Shown here: positions 33,410 to 42,080 of the stretch, piece by piece
How the letters are laid out: every line of letters begins with the position of its first letter
Position numbering within the stretch: position 1 is the first letter of the stretch
DNA from: Candidatus Aminicenantota bacterium
GTDB lineage: Bacteria > Acidobacteriota > Aminicenantia > Aminicenantales > Saccharicenantaceae
DNA length: 64,000 bases
Reading direction: 5' to 3'
Assembly (NCBI GenBank): GCA_026393975.1
Contig: JAPKZD010000018.1
Span: 1-64,000 of the forward strand
Notes under the pieces: model-generated
What the model was told of the DNA's origin: nothing
The model's input: the letters and a program-made list of their open reading frames with translations, nothing else
Databases searched by the model: none
Program-made: the position numbers and the translations under genes

Positions 33410-34486
33410 TTACAGGATGTCCCTGACCGATCCTTTTCTTCGCGTTATCCCCATGCTATCTAAGAGTTCAAGCAGCGGGATGCTGTACTTGCGCGACAGG
33501 CCGGTCATCGCCTTGAAATCGGCGACGGTCAATTCCCGCTTCCCGGACCCTCGGATCTTGCGGACGATCTCGTCGAGCCAGCTGGAATGGAGGATGAACC
33601 CATCCAGGCCTTCGACGATCTTCTTCCGCTCGGCGAGGACAGCGAGGAGCGTCTGAAGCTTCCCCTGGGTGAGCTTGAATTGGGCCCGGATGTCGTCCAA
33701 GGTCACGCTCCCGAGTTCGCCGCTGAGGACCATCCGTTCGAGCGCGGCCACGGTCTCTTCGTCTGCGGCCGTGAGGGGGATCCGGAAATCGGGAAGCCGA
33801 ACGATCCCCCCCTCCTCGAGGATCCGCCCCTCCTTGGCCAGCAGCCGGAGGGCCAGGACGAGGACCGTCCGGGGGGCGTCGAAGCGCTTCTCGATCTTCT
33901 CGAGGGGGGCCCCTCTCTGGGAGGAGTGTTTCTTGTGGTACTGGGTGAGGAAGGAAACGACCCGGCCGCGAAGGAAATCCAGGGTGCCCTGGGAGACGAG
34001 GAACAGGGGCGAAAACGCGAGGATGCGGACTTTCCCTTCCTCCTCGAGGAGGCGCGCCAGGGCCTCGACGCGGAACCCGGGCAGGCGGCAGAAATCGGCG
34101 ATTTCCTCCGCCTTCAGGCCCTTCAGGCCTCCCGTCTCCGCGAGGGCCAGGATCATGTCCTTTTCCCCGAGCGAGAACCGCGTCAGGAGGGCCTTGCGCC
34201 TCGAAAGCTTGAGCTCGTCGGGCGACGGAGAACCCGGATAAAGACAGGTGCCGCGGCCGAGGATGCCGCCGTCCGCCGTCCGGATTTCGAACGGGTCCCC
34301 CCATTTGACGTCGACGGGCCCGATGGCCAGGGCCCGGACGAACGGGGCGTCCTTCCGGCCGGGGACTGGATACTCGGTGAAACGGGCGGTGACGGCGCGG
34401 TCGAGGAAGACGGCCTCGGCCCGTACGTCTTGGCCGTGTTTCCCCAGCGGAAAATCGAGGACGGCGTCGAATGCGGGCGCTTTCAT
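33410..34486 (-). CDS. SelB-like protein lacking the GTPase domain
   Basis: A 358-residue protein. The C-terminal half has tandem winged helices ending with VADFKAMTGLSRKYSIPLLELLD and MGITRR, the diagnostic end of the selenocysteine elongation factor SelB. The N-terminal 90 residues resemble SelB domain III (VRAEAVFLDR, GDPFEIRTADGGILGRGTCLYP). The EF-Tu-like GTPase (G1-G4) and domain II, expected before this, are missing; the ATG overlaps the rnr stop (ATGA), so nothing is hidden upstream. It may bind an RNA hairpin without delivering tRNA-Sec, or be a degenerate SelB. No selC gene was seen. Confidence 0.82.
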   Translation of the reverse strand: MKAPAFDAVLDFPLGKHGQDVRAEAVFLDRAVTARFTEYPVPGRKDAPFVRALAIGPVDVKWGDPFEIRTADGGILGRGTCLYPGSPSPDELKLSRRKALLTRFSLGEKDMILALAETGGLKGLKAEEIADFCRLPGFRVEALARLLEEEGKVRILAFSPLFLVSQGTLDFLRGRVVSFLTQYHKKHSSQRGAPLEKIEKRFDAPRTVLVLALRLLAKEGRILEEGGIVRLPDFRIPLTAADEETVAALERMVLSGELGSVTLDDIRAQFKLTQGKLQTLLAVLAERKKIVEGLDGFILHSSWLDEIVRKIRGSGKRELTVADFKAMTGLSRKYSIPLLELLDSMGITRRKGSVRDIL

Positions 34487-36552
34487 GGGCGGCGTTCCTC
34501 CGGGTCCGCCGCCGGGACAAAGCTCATGCGGCGCAAGGCCGGGTCGCAGGAAACAAGAATTACACGAACTTCGTCCCCCAAGTCAAACGTTTTCCGGAGC
34601 CGGCGCGGCCGGAGCCGGCGGGCCGCCGGCTTCGGCTCGTAGTCCCCCTTCAGGGAATCGAAGGGCAGGAGGCCGGAGACGAAGTACTCGTCGACCTCGA
34701 CGATAAGGCCGGCCTTGATGACGTCGACGACCATCCCGCTGAACTCGTCGCCCAGGCGGTCCTTGAGAAAGCGAAAGATCCGCCATTCGAGGAGCGCCTG
34801 CTCGGCCTCTCCGGCGTTCCGCTCCCGCTCGGAGGACTTCGCGGCAATCGTATCTAGGGGAAGCCGGCCCGGCTCCTCCCGGGCGAGGAGGCCCTTGAGG
34901 ATGCGATGGACGACGAGGTCGGGATAGCGGCGGATGGGCGAGGTGAAATGCGTGTAGTGGACCTGGGCCAGGCCGTAGTGGCCGACGTTCTCGGTCGAAT
35001 AAACGGCGAGCTTCAGAGCCCGCAGGACCTGTCGGCCGACGAACTTCTCGCCGGGGAGGCCCTCGGCCTTTTCGAGGACGCGCTGGAGGTCCTTCGACCG
35101 GACCTTGGCCGGCTCCGGCAGGGTCAAACCGAAATTGAGGATGAGGTCGCGCAATTTTTCGAGGTCGCCGACGTCCGGCTGGGGGTGGACCCGATAGATG
35201 GCCGGAATTTTCTTCTCCGAAAAGGCCGTGGCCACGGCGACGTTGGCGGCGACCATGAACTCCTCGATCAGGCGGTGGGCCTCGTTCCTTTCCGCGGCCG
35301 CGACGGAGAGGAGCTTCCCCTCCTCGTAGACGAGCTCGGGCTCGACGAGGTCGAAGTCGAGACTCCCCTCGGCCAGGCGCCGTTCCCGAAGGGCCCGGGC
35401 CAGCTCCCGCATCAGCAGCAGGTCGGGGACGACATCGGCGTAGGCTTTCGCTTCCGCGGCGTCCCCTTCGAAGATCTTGAACACCGAAGTGTAGGTCATC
35501 CGGTGGGCCGTGCGGATGATGGAAGGAGCGAACTCGGCCCGGCGGACCCGGCCGTCGTCGCCGATGTCCATCAGGACGGAAACCGTGAGCCTGGGCTCCC
35601 GGGGCCTCAGGCTGCAGAGGTCGTTGGAGAGTTTCACGGGGAGCATGGGCAGGGTCAGGTCGGGGAAATAGACGCTCGTACTCCGCTCGAAGGCTTCGCG
35701 GTCGAGCGGGCTCGCAGGCCGGACGTAGTGGGAGACGTCGGCGATATGGACGCCGAGGAGCCAGCCCCCGGCGCGGAGCCGACGGATGCTGACGGCGTCG
35801 TCGAAATCCTGGGCCTTCTCCCCGTCGATGGTCACGGACGGCCAGTCGCGGAAATCCCGCCGTCCTTCGATTGTACCGGCGGATAAAACGTCCGGGATCC
35901 CGGCGGCCTCACTCAGGACCTCCTCCGGGAACTGCGGCCGGAGCCCGTACCTCCGGATGACCACCTGAGCGTCGACACCTGGGTCCTCGGGCATCCCGAA
36001 AACCCGCGTGACGGTCAGGGTGGCCCGGTCGGCTTCGACGATCATGCCCGGGGCGGGCCCGAGTTTGCCGCGGGACTTGAGGGGGACGTCGTCCTGCGAC
36101 GGCGAGTCGAACGGCTGAAGGAAGGCGGCGCCGCCGCGCTCGCGGTAGACCCCGAGGAGCGCCGTCCGTCCCTTCTTGAGGATGCGCTCGACTTTCCCTT
36201 CGGGCTTGCCGAACTTGCCCCGCTCGTTGACGACGACCGTCACCTCGTCGCCCGGAAGGGCCCCCTGGGCATGACGGGCGGGGATGAAGATGTCTTTGCC
36301 GCCGCCCTCCGGCGTGACGAACCCGAAGCCGGGACGGGCGGTGACGAATCGCCCGCGGACGAGGCCCGTTCTCTCGGCGAGGAGGAAGCGGCCACGGAGG
36401 AAACGGACGTCCCCCCGGGCCTCGAGTTTCCGGATCTCCGCGAGCACCTTGGCCCTGTCCCGGCGCTTGACGCCGAGCTCGGTCAGGATCTCGTCGAAGG
36501 GCAGGCCTCCCTTGTGTTTCTTGAGCAGGGCGAGGAGCTTGAGGGCGGTCAT
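34483..36552 (-). CDS. rnr: Ribonuclease R (RNB family 3'-5' exoribonuclease)
   Basis: A 689-residue RNase II/R enzyme that degrades structured RNA. N-terminal winged helix (DEILTELGVKRRDRAKVLAEI), cold-shock domains (GRFVTARPGFGFVTPEGGGKDIFIP), the RNB catalytic core (TIDGEKAQDFDDAVSIRRL, HIADVSHYVRPASPLDREA, SVYFPDLTLPMLP), HYTHFTSPIRRYPDLVVHR, and a C-terminal S1 domain (FSGMVVDVIKAGLIVEVDEY). Catalytic Asp residues in DFDDA are intact. It is coupled to the SelB-like gene by an ATGA overlap. Confidence 0.96.
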   Translation of the reverse strand: MTALKLLALLKKHKGGLPFDEILTELGVKRRDRAKVLAEIRKLEARGDVRFLRGRFLLAERTGLVRGRFVTARPGFGFVTPEGGGKDIFIPARHAQGALPGDEVTVVVNERGKFGKPEGKVERILKKGRTALLGVYRERGGAAFLQPFDSPSQDDVPLKSRGKLGPAPGMIVEADRATLTVTRVFGMPEDPGVDAQVVIRRYGLRPQFPEEVLSEAAGIPDVLSAGTIEGRRDFRDWPSVTIDGEKAQDFDDAVSIRRLRAGGWLLGVHIADVSHYVRPASPLDREAFERSTSVYFPDLTLPMLPVKLSNDLCSLRPREPRLTVSVLMDIGDDGRVRRAEFAPSIIRTAHRMTYTSVFKIFEGDAAEAKAYADVVPDLLLMRELARALRERRLAEGSLDFDLVEPELVYEEGKLLSVAAAERNEAHRLIEEFMVAANVAVATAFSEKKIPAIYRVHPQPDVGDLEKLRDLILNFGLTLPEPAKVRSKDLQRVLEKAEGLPGEKFVGRQVLRALKLAVYSTENVGHYGLAQVHYTHFTSPIRRYPDLVVHRILKGLLAREEPGRLPLDTIAAKSSERERNAGEAEQALLEWRIFRFLKDRLGDEFSGMVVDVIKAGLIVEVDEYFVSGLLPFDSLKGDYEPKPAARRLRPRRLRKTFDLGDEVRVILVSCDPALRRMSFVPAADPEERRP

Positions 36553-36564
36553 GGGGATGTCCTC

Positions 36565-37203
36565 TCAGTAATAATAGAGGGAGACGTGGGGGATCTTGCG
36601 GCCGTCCCGCGACTCCTTGACGACCTGACGGCGGACCATGGTTTCGAGCCCTTCGGGCCGCCGGCCCCGGAACCCTTTGCGGGCCTCGGCTTCGGCCGCG
36701 CCCTTCTCCGGACCCGTCGCCCGGCCCCAGAGGAGCTCTTCGACCTCGGCGTCGATCCGCTCGAGAGCGGCCTCGTCGGGCTTCGGCGCGGCCAGGGCCG
36801 CAAGGGCCGCCTCGAGCAGGCGAGCCATCTTCCGGTCGTCCGGGGCCAGGCCGCGGAGCCCTTTCTCGACCTCCCGGCGGGCCCGGTCCTTTTTCCCGGG
36901 CCGCGGCCCGGCAGCGTTTCCCCGGCCGGCCGACCGGTCCAGGTGCTGGGCCAGGGCGGCGTCAACCTGCCTGTCGCAAAAGGCGAGCGATACCCCCTTC
37001 GTCCCCCGGCCCCTCGTCTTAAGGCCGTCGAAAGTCCGGCCGATGCCCTCGAGGATGACTTGGAGAGGGACTCGCCGGGATTCCCAGGAAGCGATCGTGG
37101 ATTGGTCCCGCGGCGACAGGAAGAACGGCGCGCCGCGGCGGGCGAGGAACTCGCGGGCGATCGTTTGGTAGTACCCGCTCTGTCCCGTGTCTTCGGTGTC
37201 CAT
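36565..37203 (-). CDS. Uncharacterised protein between coaX and rnr
   Basis: I do not recognise this 212-residue protein. It is Arg/Ala-rich and basic, with YYQTIAREFLARRGAPFFLSPRDQ near the N-terminus and WESRRVPLQVILEGIGRTFDGLK next, then a charged linker and a mostly helical C-terminus ending HVSLYYY. The first 60 residues look like a small helical DNA/RNA-binding unit, but that is only impression. It is in the co-directional birA-coaX-rnr run, 12 bases before rnr. Confidence 0.6.
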   Translation of the reverse strand: MDTEDTGQSGYYQTIAREFLARRGAPFFLSPRDQSTIASWESRRVPLQVILEGIGRTFDGLKTRGRGTKGVSLAFCDRQVDAALAQHLDRSAGRGNAAGPRPGKKDRARREVEKGLRGLAPDDRKMARLLEAALAALAAPKPDEAALERIDAEVEELLWGRATGPEKGAAEAEARKGFRGRRPEGLETMVRRQVVKESRDGRKIPHVSLYYY

Positions 37204-37225
37204 GGTCGTCCGGCCGGCGCGCGGT

Positions 37226-38002
37226 CTAGGGCTTGGCGTCGCGGTTCCTCTCGTGGATGATCCTCAGGCCTTCGAGAACGAGGTCCGGCTCGTAGGCCTC
37301 GATCGCCGGAATCTCCGCCGCGATCTGGATGCCGAAGCCGCCCGTGGCCACGACCCGGGCGTTCCTGCCGAGCTCCTTGCGGATCTCCTCGATCGTGTTC
37401 ATGACCAGGCCGACGTAGCCGAAGTAGAGGCCCGACTGCATGCTGGACACGGTCGTGCGGCCGATGGCCCGCTTCGGCTTCTTGATCTCGATGCGGGGGA
37501 GGCGGGCCGTTTTGAGATAGAGGGCCTCGGCGGCGATCTGGATGCCCGGGGCGATTGCGCCGCCCAGGTACTCGCCCTTGGCCGAGACGGCGTCGAACGT
37601 CGTCGCCGTGCCGAAGTCGACGACGATGGCCGGACCGCCGTACTTCTCGAAAGCGGCGACCGCGGCCGTGATCCGATCCGCCCCGACCTCGAGGGGGTTC
37701 TCGTAGAGGATGGGCATGCCCGTCTTGAGGCCCGGGCCGACGACCGAAGCCGCTGTCCCGAAATACTCCCGGCACAAGTCCTCGATGACGGGCGTCAAGG
37801 GAGGGACGACGCTCGAGATGATCGCGCTGGATATCGTCTTGGCTTGCAGCCCGGCGACCTGGATCAGGTTGAGCAGGATGGCCCCGTATTCGTCGCCCGT
37901 CTTGTCGCTGTCCGTCTTGATCTTCCAGCTCTTGACGAGCTTCTTGCCGCGGAAAAGCCCGACGGCGATCGTCGTGTTCCCGACATCGAAAGCCAAGAGC
38001 AT
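37226..38002 (-). CDS. coaX: Type III pantothenate kinase
   Basis: CoaX phosphorylates pantothenate, the first step of coenzyme A synthesis, and is not feedback-inhibited by CoA. The 258-residue ASKHA-fold protein has LLAFDVGNTTIAVGLF, GADRITAAVAAFEKYG, VVDFGTATTFDAVSAKGEYLGGAI and VATGGFG. The ATG at 38002 has AAGGAGG six bases upstream; the earlier ATG at 38020 lies within the end of birA. The birA-coaX pairing is common in bacteria. Confidence 0.95.
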   Translation of the reverse strand: MLLAFDVGNTTIAVGLFRGKKLVKSWKIKTDSDKTGDEYGAILLNLIQVAGLQAKTISSAIISSVVPPLTPVIEDLCREYFGTAASVVGPGLKTGMPILYENPLEVGADRITAAVAAFEKYGGPAIVVDFGTATTFDAVSAKGEYLGGAIAPGIQIAAEALYLKTARLPRIEIKKPKRAIGRTTVSSMQSGLYFGYVGLVMNTIEEIRKELGRNARVVATGGFGIQIAAEIPAIEAYEPDLVLEGLRIIHERNRDAKP

Positions 38003-38016
38003 CTCGGTCCTCCTTG

Positions 38017-38775
38017 TCATGCCCCGTCGAGGCCGAGGACGGCGTCGAGGGCGACCGTGCCCGCCGCGCCGGCGCGTTCGACCACGAGCCGGCCGTCCTC
38101 GTCGAGGCCGCGGCAGATGCCGGTGAACGTCCCGGCGGCCGACGTGACCCGGATGGGCCGGCCGGCCGGAAAGGCCAGCCTCTCTTCGAACGTCCTGATG
38201 ACCGACCCCTTGTCTCCCCGGGCGAGGGCATTATACCAGTAGTGGAGCGCCCGGCAAAGGCCGACGAAAACGGACTCGATCGTCACCGCCCTGCCTCCGA
38301 TGATCCGGAGGGAGGTCGACGACGCGCGAAGGTCGGCGGGGAAGTCCAGGGGATCGTGACCGACGTTGATGCCGACCCCGACGACGGCGAAATCCCCGGC
38401 CGGCCCGCCGGAGACGCCCTCGGACAGGATGCCCCCAAGCTTCTTCCCGTCATGGACGAGGTCGTTCGGCCACTTGAGCCGGACGGCGGCGCCGGCCGCG
38501 GCCAGGACCGCGTCCGAAGCGGCCAACCCCGCGGCGAGGGGCAGGAGGTGAAGGAAGGGAACCGGGCCCGCCGCCGGGCCGCGGAGGATGAACGACGCGT
38601 AGAGCCCCAAGCCGGGCGGCGAATGCCAAACCCTGCCTTTCGTGCCCCGGCCCCGGGTCTGTTCCCCGGCGACGACGGCCGTGCCGTGGTCGGCCCCGGC
38701 CAGGGCCAGCTCGCGGGCGGTGTCGTTCGTCGAGGCGACGCACTCTCTCCGATGGACGATGGTTCCGACGGGCAT
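38017..38775 (-). CDS. birA: Biotin--[acetyl-CoA-carboxylase] ligase (monofunctional)
   Basis: A 252-residue biotin protein ligase. ECVASTNDTARELA, GEQTRGRGTKGRVW and LKWPNDLVHDGKKLGGIL are the biotin/ATP-binding and catalytic motifs, and VGVGINV follows. There is no N-terminal helix-turn-helix, so it should not repress biotin genes as E. coli BirA does. It lies between valS and coaX on the same strand. Confidence 0.94.
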   Translation of the reverse strand: MPVGTIVHRRECVASTNDTARELALAGADHGTAVVAGEQTRGRGTKGRVWHSPPGLGLYASFILRGPAAGPVPFLHLLPLAAGLAASDAVLAAAGAAVRLKWPNDLVHDGKKLGGILSEGVSGGPAGDFAVVGVGINVGHDPLDFPADLRASSTSLRIIGGRAVTIESVFVGLCRALHYWYNALARGDKGSVIRTFEERLAFPAGRPIRVTSAAGTFTGICRGLDEDGRLVVERAGAAGTVALDAVLGLDGA

Positions 38776-38793
38776 GGGTCCCCGCTTCCGGCT

Positions 38794-41430
38794 TCAGGAC
38801 GCGGCGGCGACCTTGGCCAGGTTCTGGCCGAGCTTCTCCCGGCGGGCCCGGAGCTCTTCGAGCCGGACCCGGTTTTCCTCGACCACGGCCGCCGGCGCTT
38901 TGGCCACGAAGTCGGCATTCTCGAGCTTGCGTTCGATCTTGGCCGTTTCCGCTTCGACCTTGGCGATCTCCTTCTGCAGCCGCTCTTTTTCCTGGCCCAG
39001 GTCGGCCGGCTTTTCCAGGATGATGGCGACCTCGAACGGCCCGGCGACGCCCTTGAGGACGCTCGGCCCCTCCGGCAAGGCGGCCGTGAACTCGAGCGTC
39101 GAGAGACCGGCCAACGCCCGGACCGATGCGGCCTGGGCTTCCAGGGCGGCGGTTTCTTCCCGGCCGGCGGGCTTGACGAGGAGGCGGAGCTTTTCCTTGG
39201 GCGCGATCTTGTTCTCGGCCCGGACCGTCCGCGTTTCGACGATGACGGCCTGGACGAGGATCATGGCCTTGGCGGCCTCCTCGTCCTTCCAGCCCGCTTC
39301 GGGAACCGGGTAGGGCGCGACGGTAATCGACTTGCCCGCCCCGGGCAGGTGCTGCCAGATCTCTTCGGTGATGAAGGGCATGAAGGGATGGAGGAGGCGA
39401 AGGATGCGGTCGAAGGCGTCGGCCAGGACGGCCTCGGTCGTCCTGTTGCCTTCCCGGAGCCCGACCTTGGCGAACTCGATGTACCAGTCGCAGAACTCGT
39501 GCCAGATGAAGTGGTAGACGAGGTCGGCCGCTTCATAGAACTTGTATTGCTCCAGGCTCGAGGAAAGCTCCGCCGTGACCTCGGCGAGACGGTTCCGGAC
39601 CCAGCGGTCGGCGAGCGTCAGCTCGGCCTCCCGGACGGCGGGACGGTCCTCGCCCAGGTTCATCAGGACGAAGCGCGAGGCGTTCCAGATCTTGTTGGCG
39701 AAGGCCTGGTAGCCGGACATGCGCTCTTCGGATAGGGCTAGGTCCATGCCGGGCACGGCCAGCGCGGCCAGGGTGAAGCGCAGGGCGTCGGTGCCGTATT
39801 TTTCGATCATCTCCAGCGGGTCGATGATGTTGCCCTCGGACTTGCTCATCTTGCGCCGCTTGAGGTCCCGGACCAGGCCGTTGATGAAGACGTGGCGGAA
39901 GGGGATCCGGCCCCGGAACTTGAGGCCCATCATGATCATGCGGGCGACCCAGAAGAAGATGATGTCGAAGCCGGTGGACATGAGGTCGGTCGGGTAGAAC
40001 GTCTCGAGGTCCTCGGTCTCGTCGGGCCAGCCGAGCGTCCCGAAGGGCCACAGGGCTGACGAGAACCAGGTGTCGAGGACGTCCTCGTCCTGATCGAGCG
40101 CGCCGCCGCACTTATCGCATTTCGCCGGCGCATCCATGCCGACCATCACGCGGCCGCAGTCCCGGCAGTACCAGGCCGGGATGCGGTGCCCCCACCAGAG
40201 CTGGCGCGAGATGCACCAGTCGTGGATGTTGTACATCCATTCGAAATACGTCTTGGCCCAGTTCCCCGGGATGAACTCGATCGAGCCGTCCTCGACGACG
40301 CGGATGGCCTCGTCGGCCAGCGGTTTGATGCGGACGAACCACTGCCAGGAGAGGTGCGGCTCGATGACGTTCTTGCAGCGGTAGCAGTGGCCGACGGCGT
40401 GATCGTGGTCCTCGATCTTGACCAGGAGCCCCTGCTCGCGCAGTTTTTCGACGACCTTGGCCCGGCAGGCGAAGCGGTCGAGGCCGGCGAAGTCCGGGCC
40501 CGCCGCCTCGGTCATCCGGCCCAAGCCGTCGATGACGATGACCTGCTCCAGACCGTGTTTTTTCCCGAGCTCGAAGTCGACGGGATCGTGGGCCGGGGTG
40601 ACCTTGACCGCGCCTGTACCGAACTTCCGATCGACGCGCTCGTCGGTGATGACCGGGATAGAGCGGTTCTGGAGCGGCAGGATGACGCGCCTGCCGTGGA
40701 GGTGCGTGTAGCGCCCGTCGTCGGGGTGGACGGCCAGGGCCGTGTCGCCGAGCATGGTCTCCGGCCGCGTCGTCGCTACGATCACGGACTCGGCCGACCC
40801 ATCGACGGCGTAGCGGATGTGCCAGAGCTTGCCGTGGAGATCCTTGTGCTCGATCTCGATGTCGGAGAGGACCGTCCGGCAGTGCGGACAGCGGTTGACG
40901 AGGAAATAATCGCGGTAGATGAGCCCCTCGTCGTAGAGGGAGACGAAAACCTGTTTCACGGCCCGGCTGAAGCCCGGGTCCATGGTGAAGCGTTCCCGGG
41001 ACCAGTCGAGCGAGGCGCCGAGCTTCTTGAGCTGGCCGGTGATGGCCCCGCCATACTTCGCCTTCCATTCCCAGGCGATGCGGAGGAATTCCTCGCGGCC
41101 GACTTTCTCCCGGGTCAGGCCCTTCTCGGCCAGGCTCCTCTCGATGACGTTGTGGACGGCGATCGAGGCGTGGTCCGTGCCCGGGAGCCAGAGGCAGTTG
41201 TAGCCCTGCATCCGCTTCCAGCGGATGATGATGTCGGGCAGGGTGAAGCAGAGGGCGTGGCCCATGTGCAGGATACCGGTGACGTTCGGCGGCGGCAGGA
41301 CCATCGAGAACTTGGGCTTCGGGGACTTTGGGTCGGCGACGAAGAGCCCTTCGTCCAGCCAGAATTTCCCCCATTTCTCCTCGACGGGTTTGGGATCGTA
41401 GGCCTTGGCCAGCTCGTCTTTGATGTTCAT
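38794..41430 (-). CDS. valS: Valyl-tRNA synthetase
   Basis: An 878-residue class I synthetase. PPPNVTGILHMGHAL carries the HIGH motif (HMGH), RKMSKSEGN the KMSKS motif, and CRDCGRV...CDKCG a zinc finger. CP1 editing and anticodon-binding domains are present, and the C-terminus is the ValRS coiled coil (EKERLQKEIAKVEAETAKIE). I choose the ATG at 41430 because it overlaps the upstream stop as ATGA; an ATG five codons earlier is possible. Confidence 0.97.
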   Translation of the reverse strand: MNIKDELAKAYDPKPVEEKWGKFWLDEGLFVADPKSPKPKFSMVLPPPNVTGILHMGHALCFTLPDIIIRWKRMQGYNCLWLPGTDHASIAVHNVIERSLAEKGLTREKVGREEFLRIAWEWKAKYGGAITGQLKKLGASLDWSRERFTMDPGFSRAVKQVFVSLYDEGLIYRDYFLVNRCPHCRTVLSDIEIEHKDLHGKLWHIRYAVDGSAESVIVATTRPETMLGDTALAVHPDDGRYTHLHGRRVILPLQNRSIPVITDERVDRKFGTGAVKVTPAHDPVDFELGKKHGLEQVIVIDGLGRMTEAAGPDFAGLDRFACRAKVVEKLREQGLLVKIEDHDHAVGHCYRCKNVIEPHLSWQWFVRIKPLADEAIRVVEDGSIEFIPGNWAKTYFEWMYNIHDWCISRQLWWGHRIPAWYCRDCGRVMVGMDAPAKCDKCGGALDQDEDVLDTWFSSALWPFGTLGWPDETEDLETFYPTDLMSTGFDIIFFWVARMIMMGLKFRGRIPFRHVFINGLVRDLKRRKMSKSEGNIIDPLEMIEKYGTDALRFTLAALAVPGMDLALSEERMSGYQAFANKIWNASRFVLMNLGEDRPAVREAELTLADRWVRNRLAEVTAELSSSLEQYKFYEAADLVYHFIWHEFCDWYIEFAKVGLREGNRTTEAVLADAFDRILRLLHPFMPFITEEIWQHLPGAGKSITVAPYPVPEAGWKDEEAAKAMILVQAVIVETRTVRAENKIAPKEKLRLLVKPAGREETAALEAQAASVRALAGLSTLEFTAALPEGPSVLKGVAGPFEVAIILEKPADLGQEKERLQKEIAKVEAETAKIERKLENADFVAKAPAAVVEENRVRLEELRARREKLGQNLAKVAAAS

Positions 41431-42020
41431 GGCTTCGACATCCATTCCTTGAGGTCCGCGACGACGCGCGCCCGGACCCGCTTCTCGATCTCCCGCTCCA
41501 TGCCGACCATTTCCTCGCGGACCCAGTCCTTGAGGCCCTGGTCCGTGGCGTCCGCCGGACCGGTTTTCACCGGCGCGGCAGGCGCCGGCGCCCCGGAATC
41601 GCCTCCGGCCGCGGGCCAGAGCGGCTCCTCGGGCAGCGACAATGGCCCGGTCTTCCGGGCGATGAGCTCCCGGACGACGGCGGCCAGCCGCTCCGAATCG
41701 AAGGGCTTCTGGACGACCTCATCGTAATCGGCGGGCGGGTTCCTGCCCGTGTCCAGGGACTCGAACGTCCCCTTCAGGCCGATGAGCGGTACGTTTTCGA
41801 GCTCTTTCCGGCTCCTCAGGGTCCGGCCGACCTCGTAGCCGTCCTGGCCGGGAAGCGTCAAGCTGACCAGGAGCGCGTCCGGCCGGACGTCCGCGACCGA
41901 TTCAAGAAGAGACGCCCCGTCATCGAACGCGAAGACCCTGAACTCCGGCTCGGCGAAGACGAGCTGGACGGCCTTCTGGACCGAAGGGCTGGGGTCGGCC
42001 ACGATGATTCTGTAGGGCAC
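41427..42020 (-). CDS. Receiver-domain protein lacking the phospho-acceptor Asp
   Basis: A 197-residue protein. Residues 1-120 form a response-regulator receiver fold (RIIVADPSPSVQKAVQLVF, LPGQDGYEVGRTLRS, VVQKPFDSERLAAVV) with the conserved Lys105. The position of the phosphorylated Asp is Ser53 (ALLVSLTLPGQDG), and only one of the two usual acidic residues near residue 9 remains. The rest is an Ala/Pro-rich linker and a charged helix. Start is GTG with GAGG six bases upstream. It sits between dnaE and valS, with no kinase gene nearby. Confidence 0.85.
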   Translation of the reverse strand: MPYRIIVADPSPSVQKAVQLVFAEPEFRVFAFDDGASLLESVADVRPDALLVSLTLPGQDGYEVGRTLRSRKELENVPLIGLKGTFESLDTGRNPPADYDEVVQKPFDSERLAAVVRELIARKTGPLSLPEEPLWPAAGGDSGAPAPAAPVKTGPADATDQGLKDWVREEMVGMEREIEKRVRARVVADLKEWMSKP

Positions 42021-42080
42021 ATCAAACCTCAGAAAATCAACAAAATATTCAACTTAATCTACCCTTTTCGCCTTGGCCCG

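Noticed and set aside
33410-36552. Selenocysteine codons (in-frame TGA) near the SelB-like gene
   Set aside because: No interrupted frame with a downstream hairpin was seen among the genes in this window.
38003-38020. coaX start at 38020
   Set aside because: It lies within the end of birA and has no SD; the ATG at 38002 has AAGGAGG at six bases.
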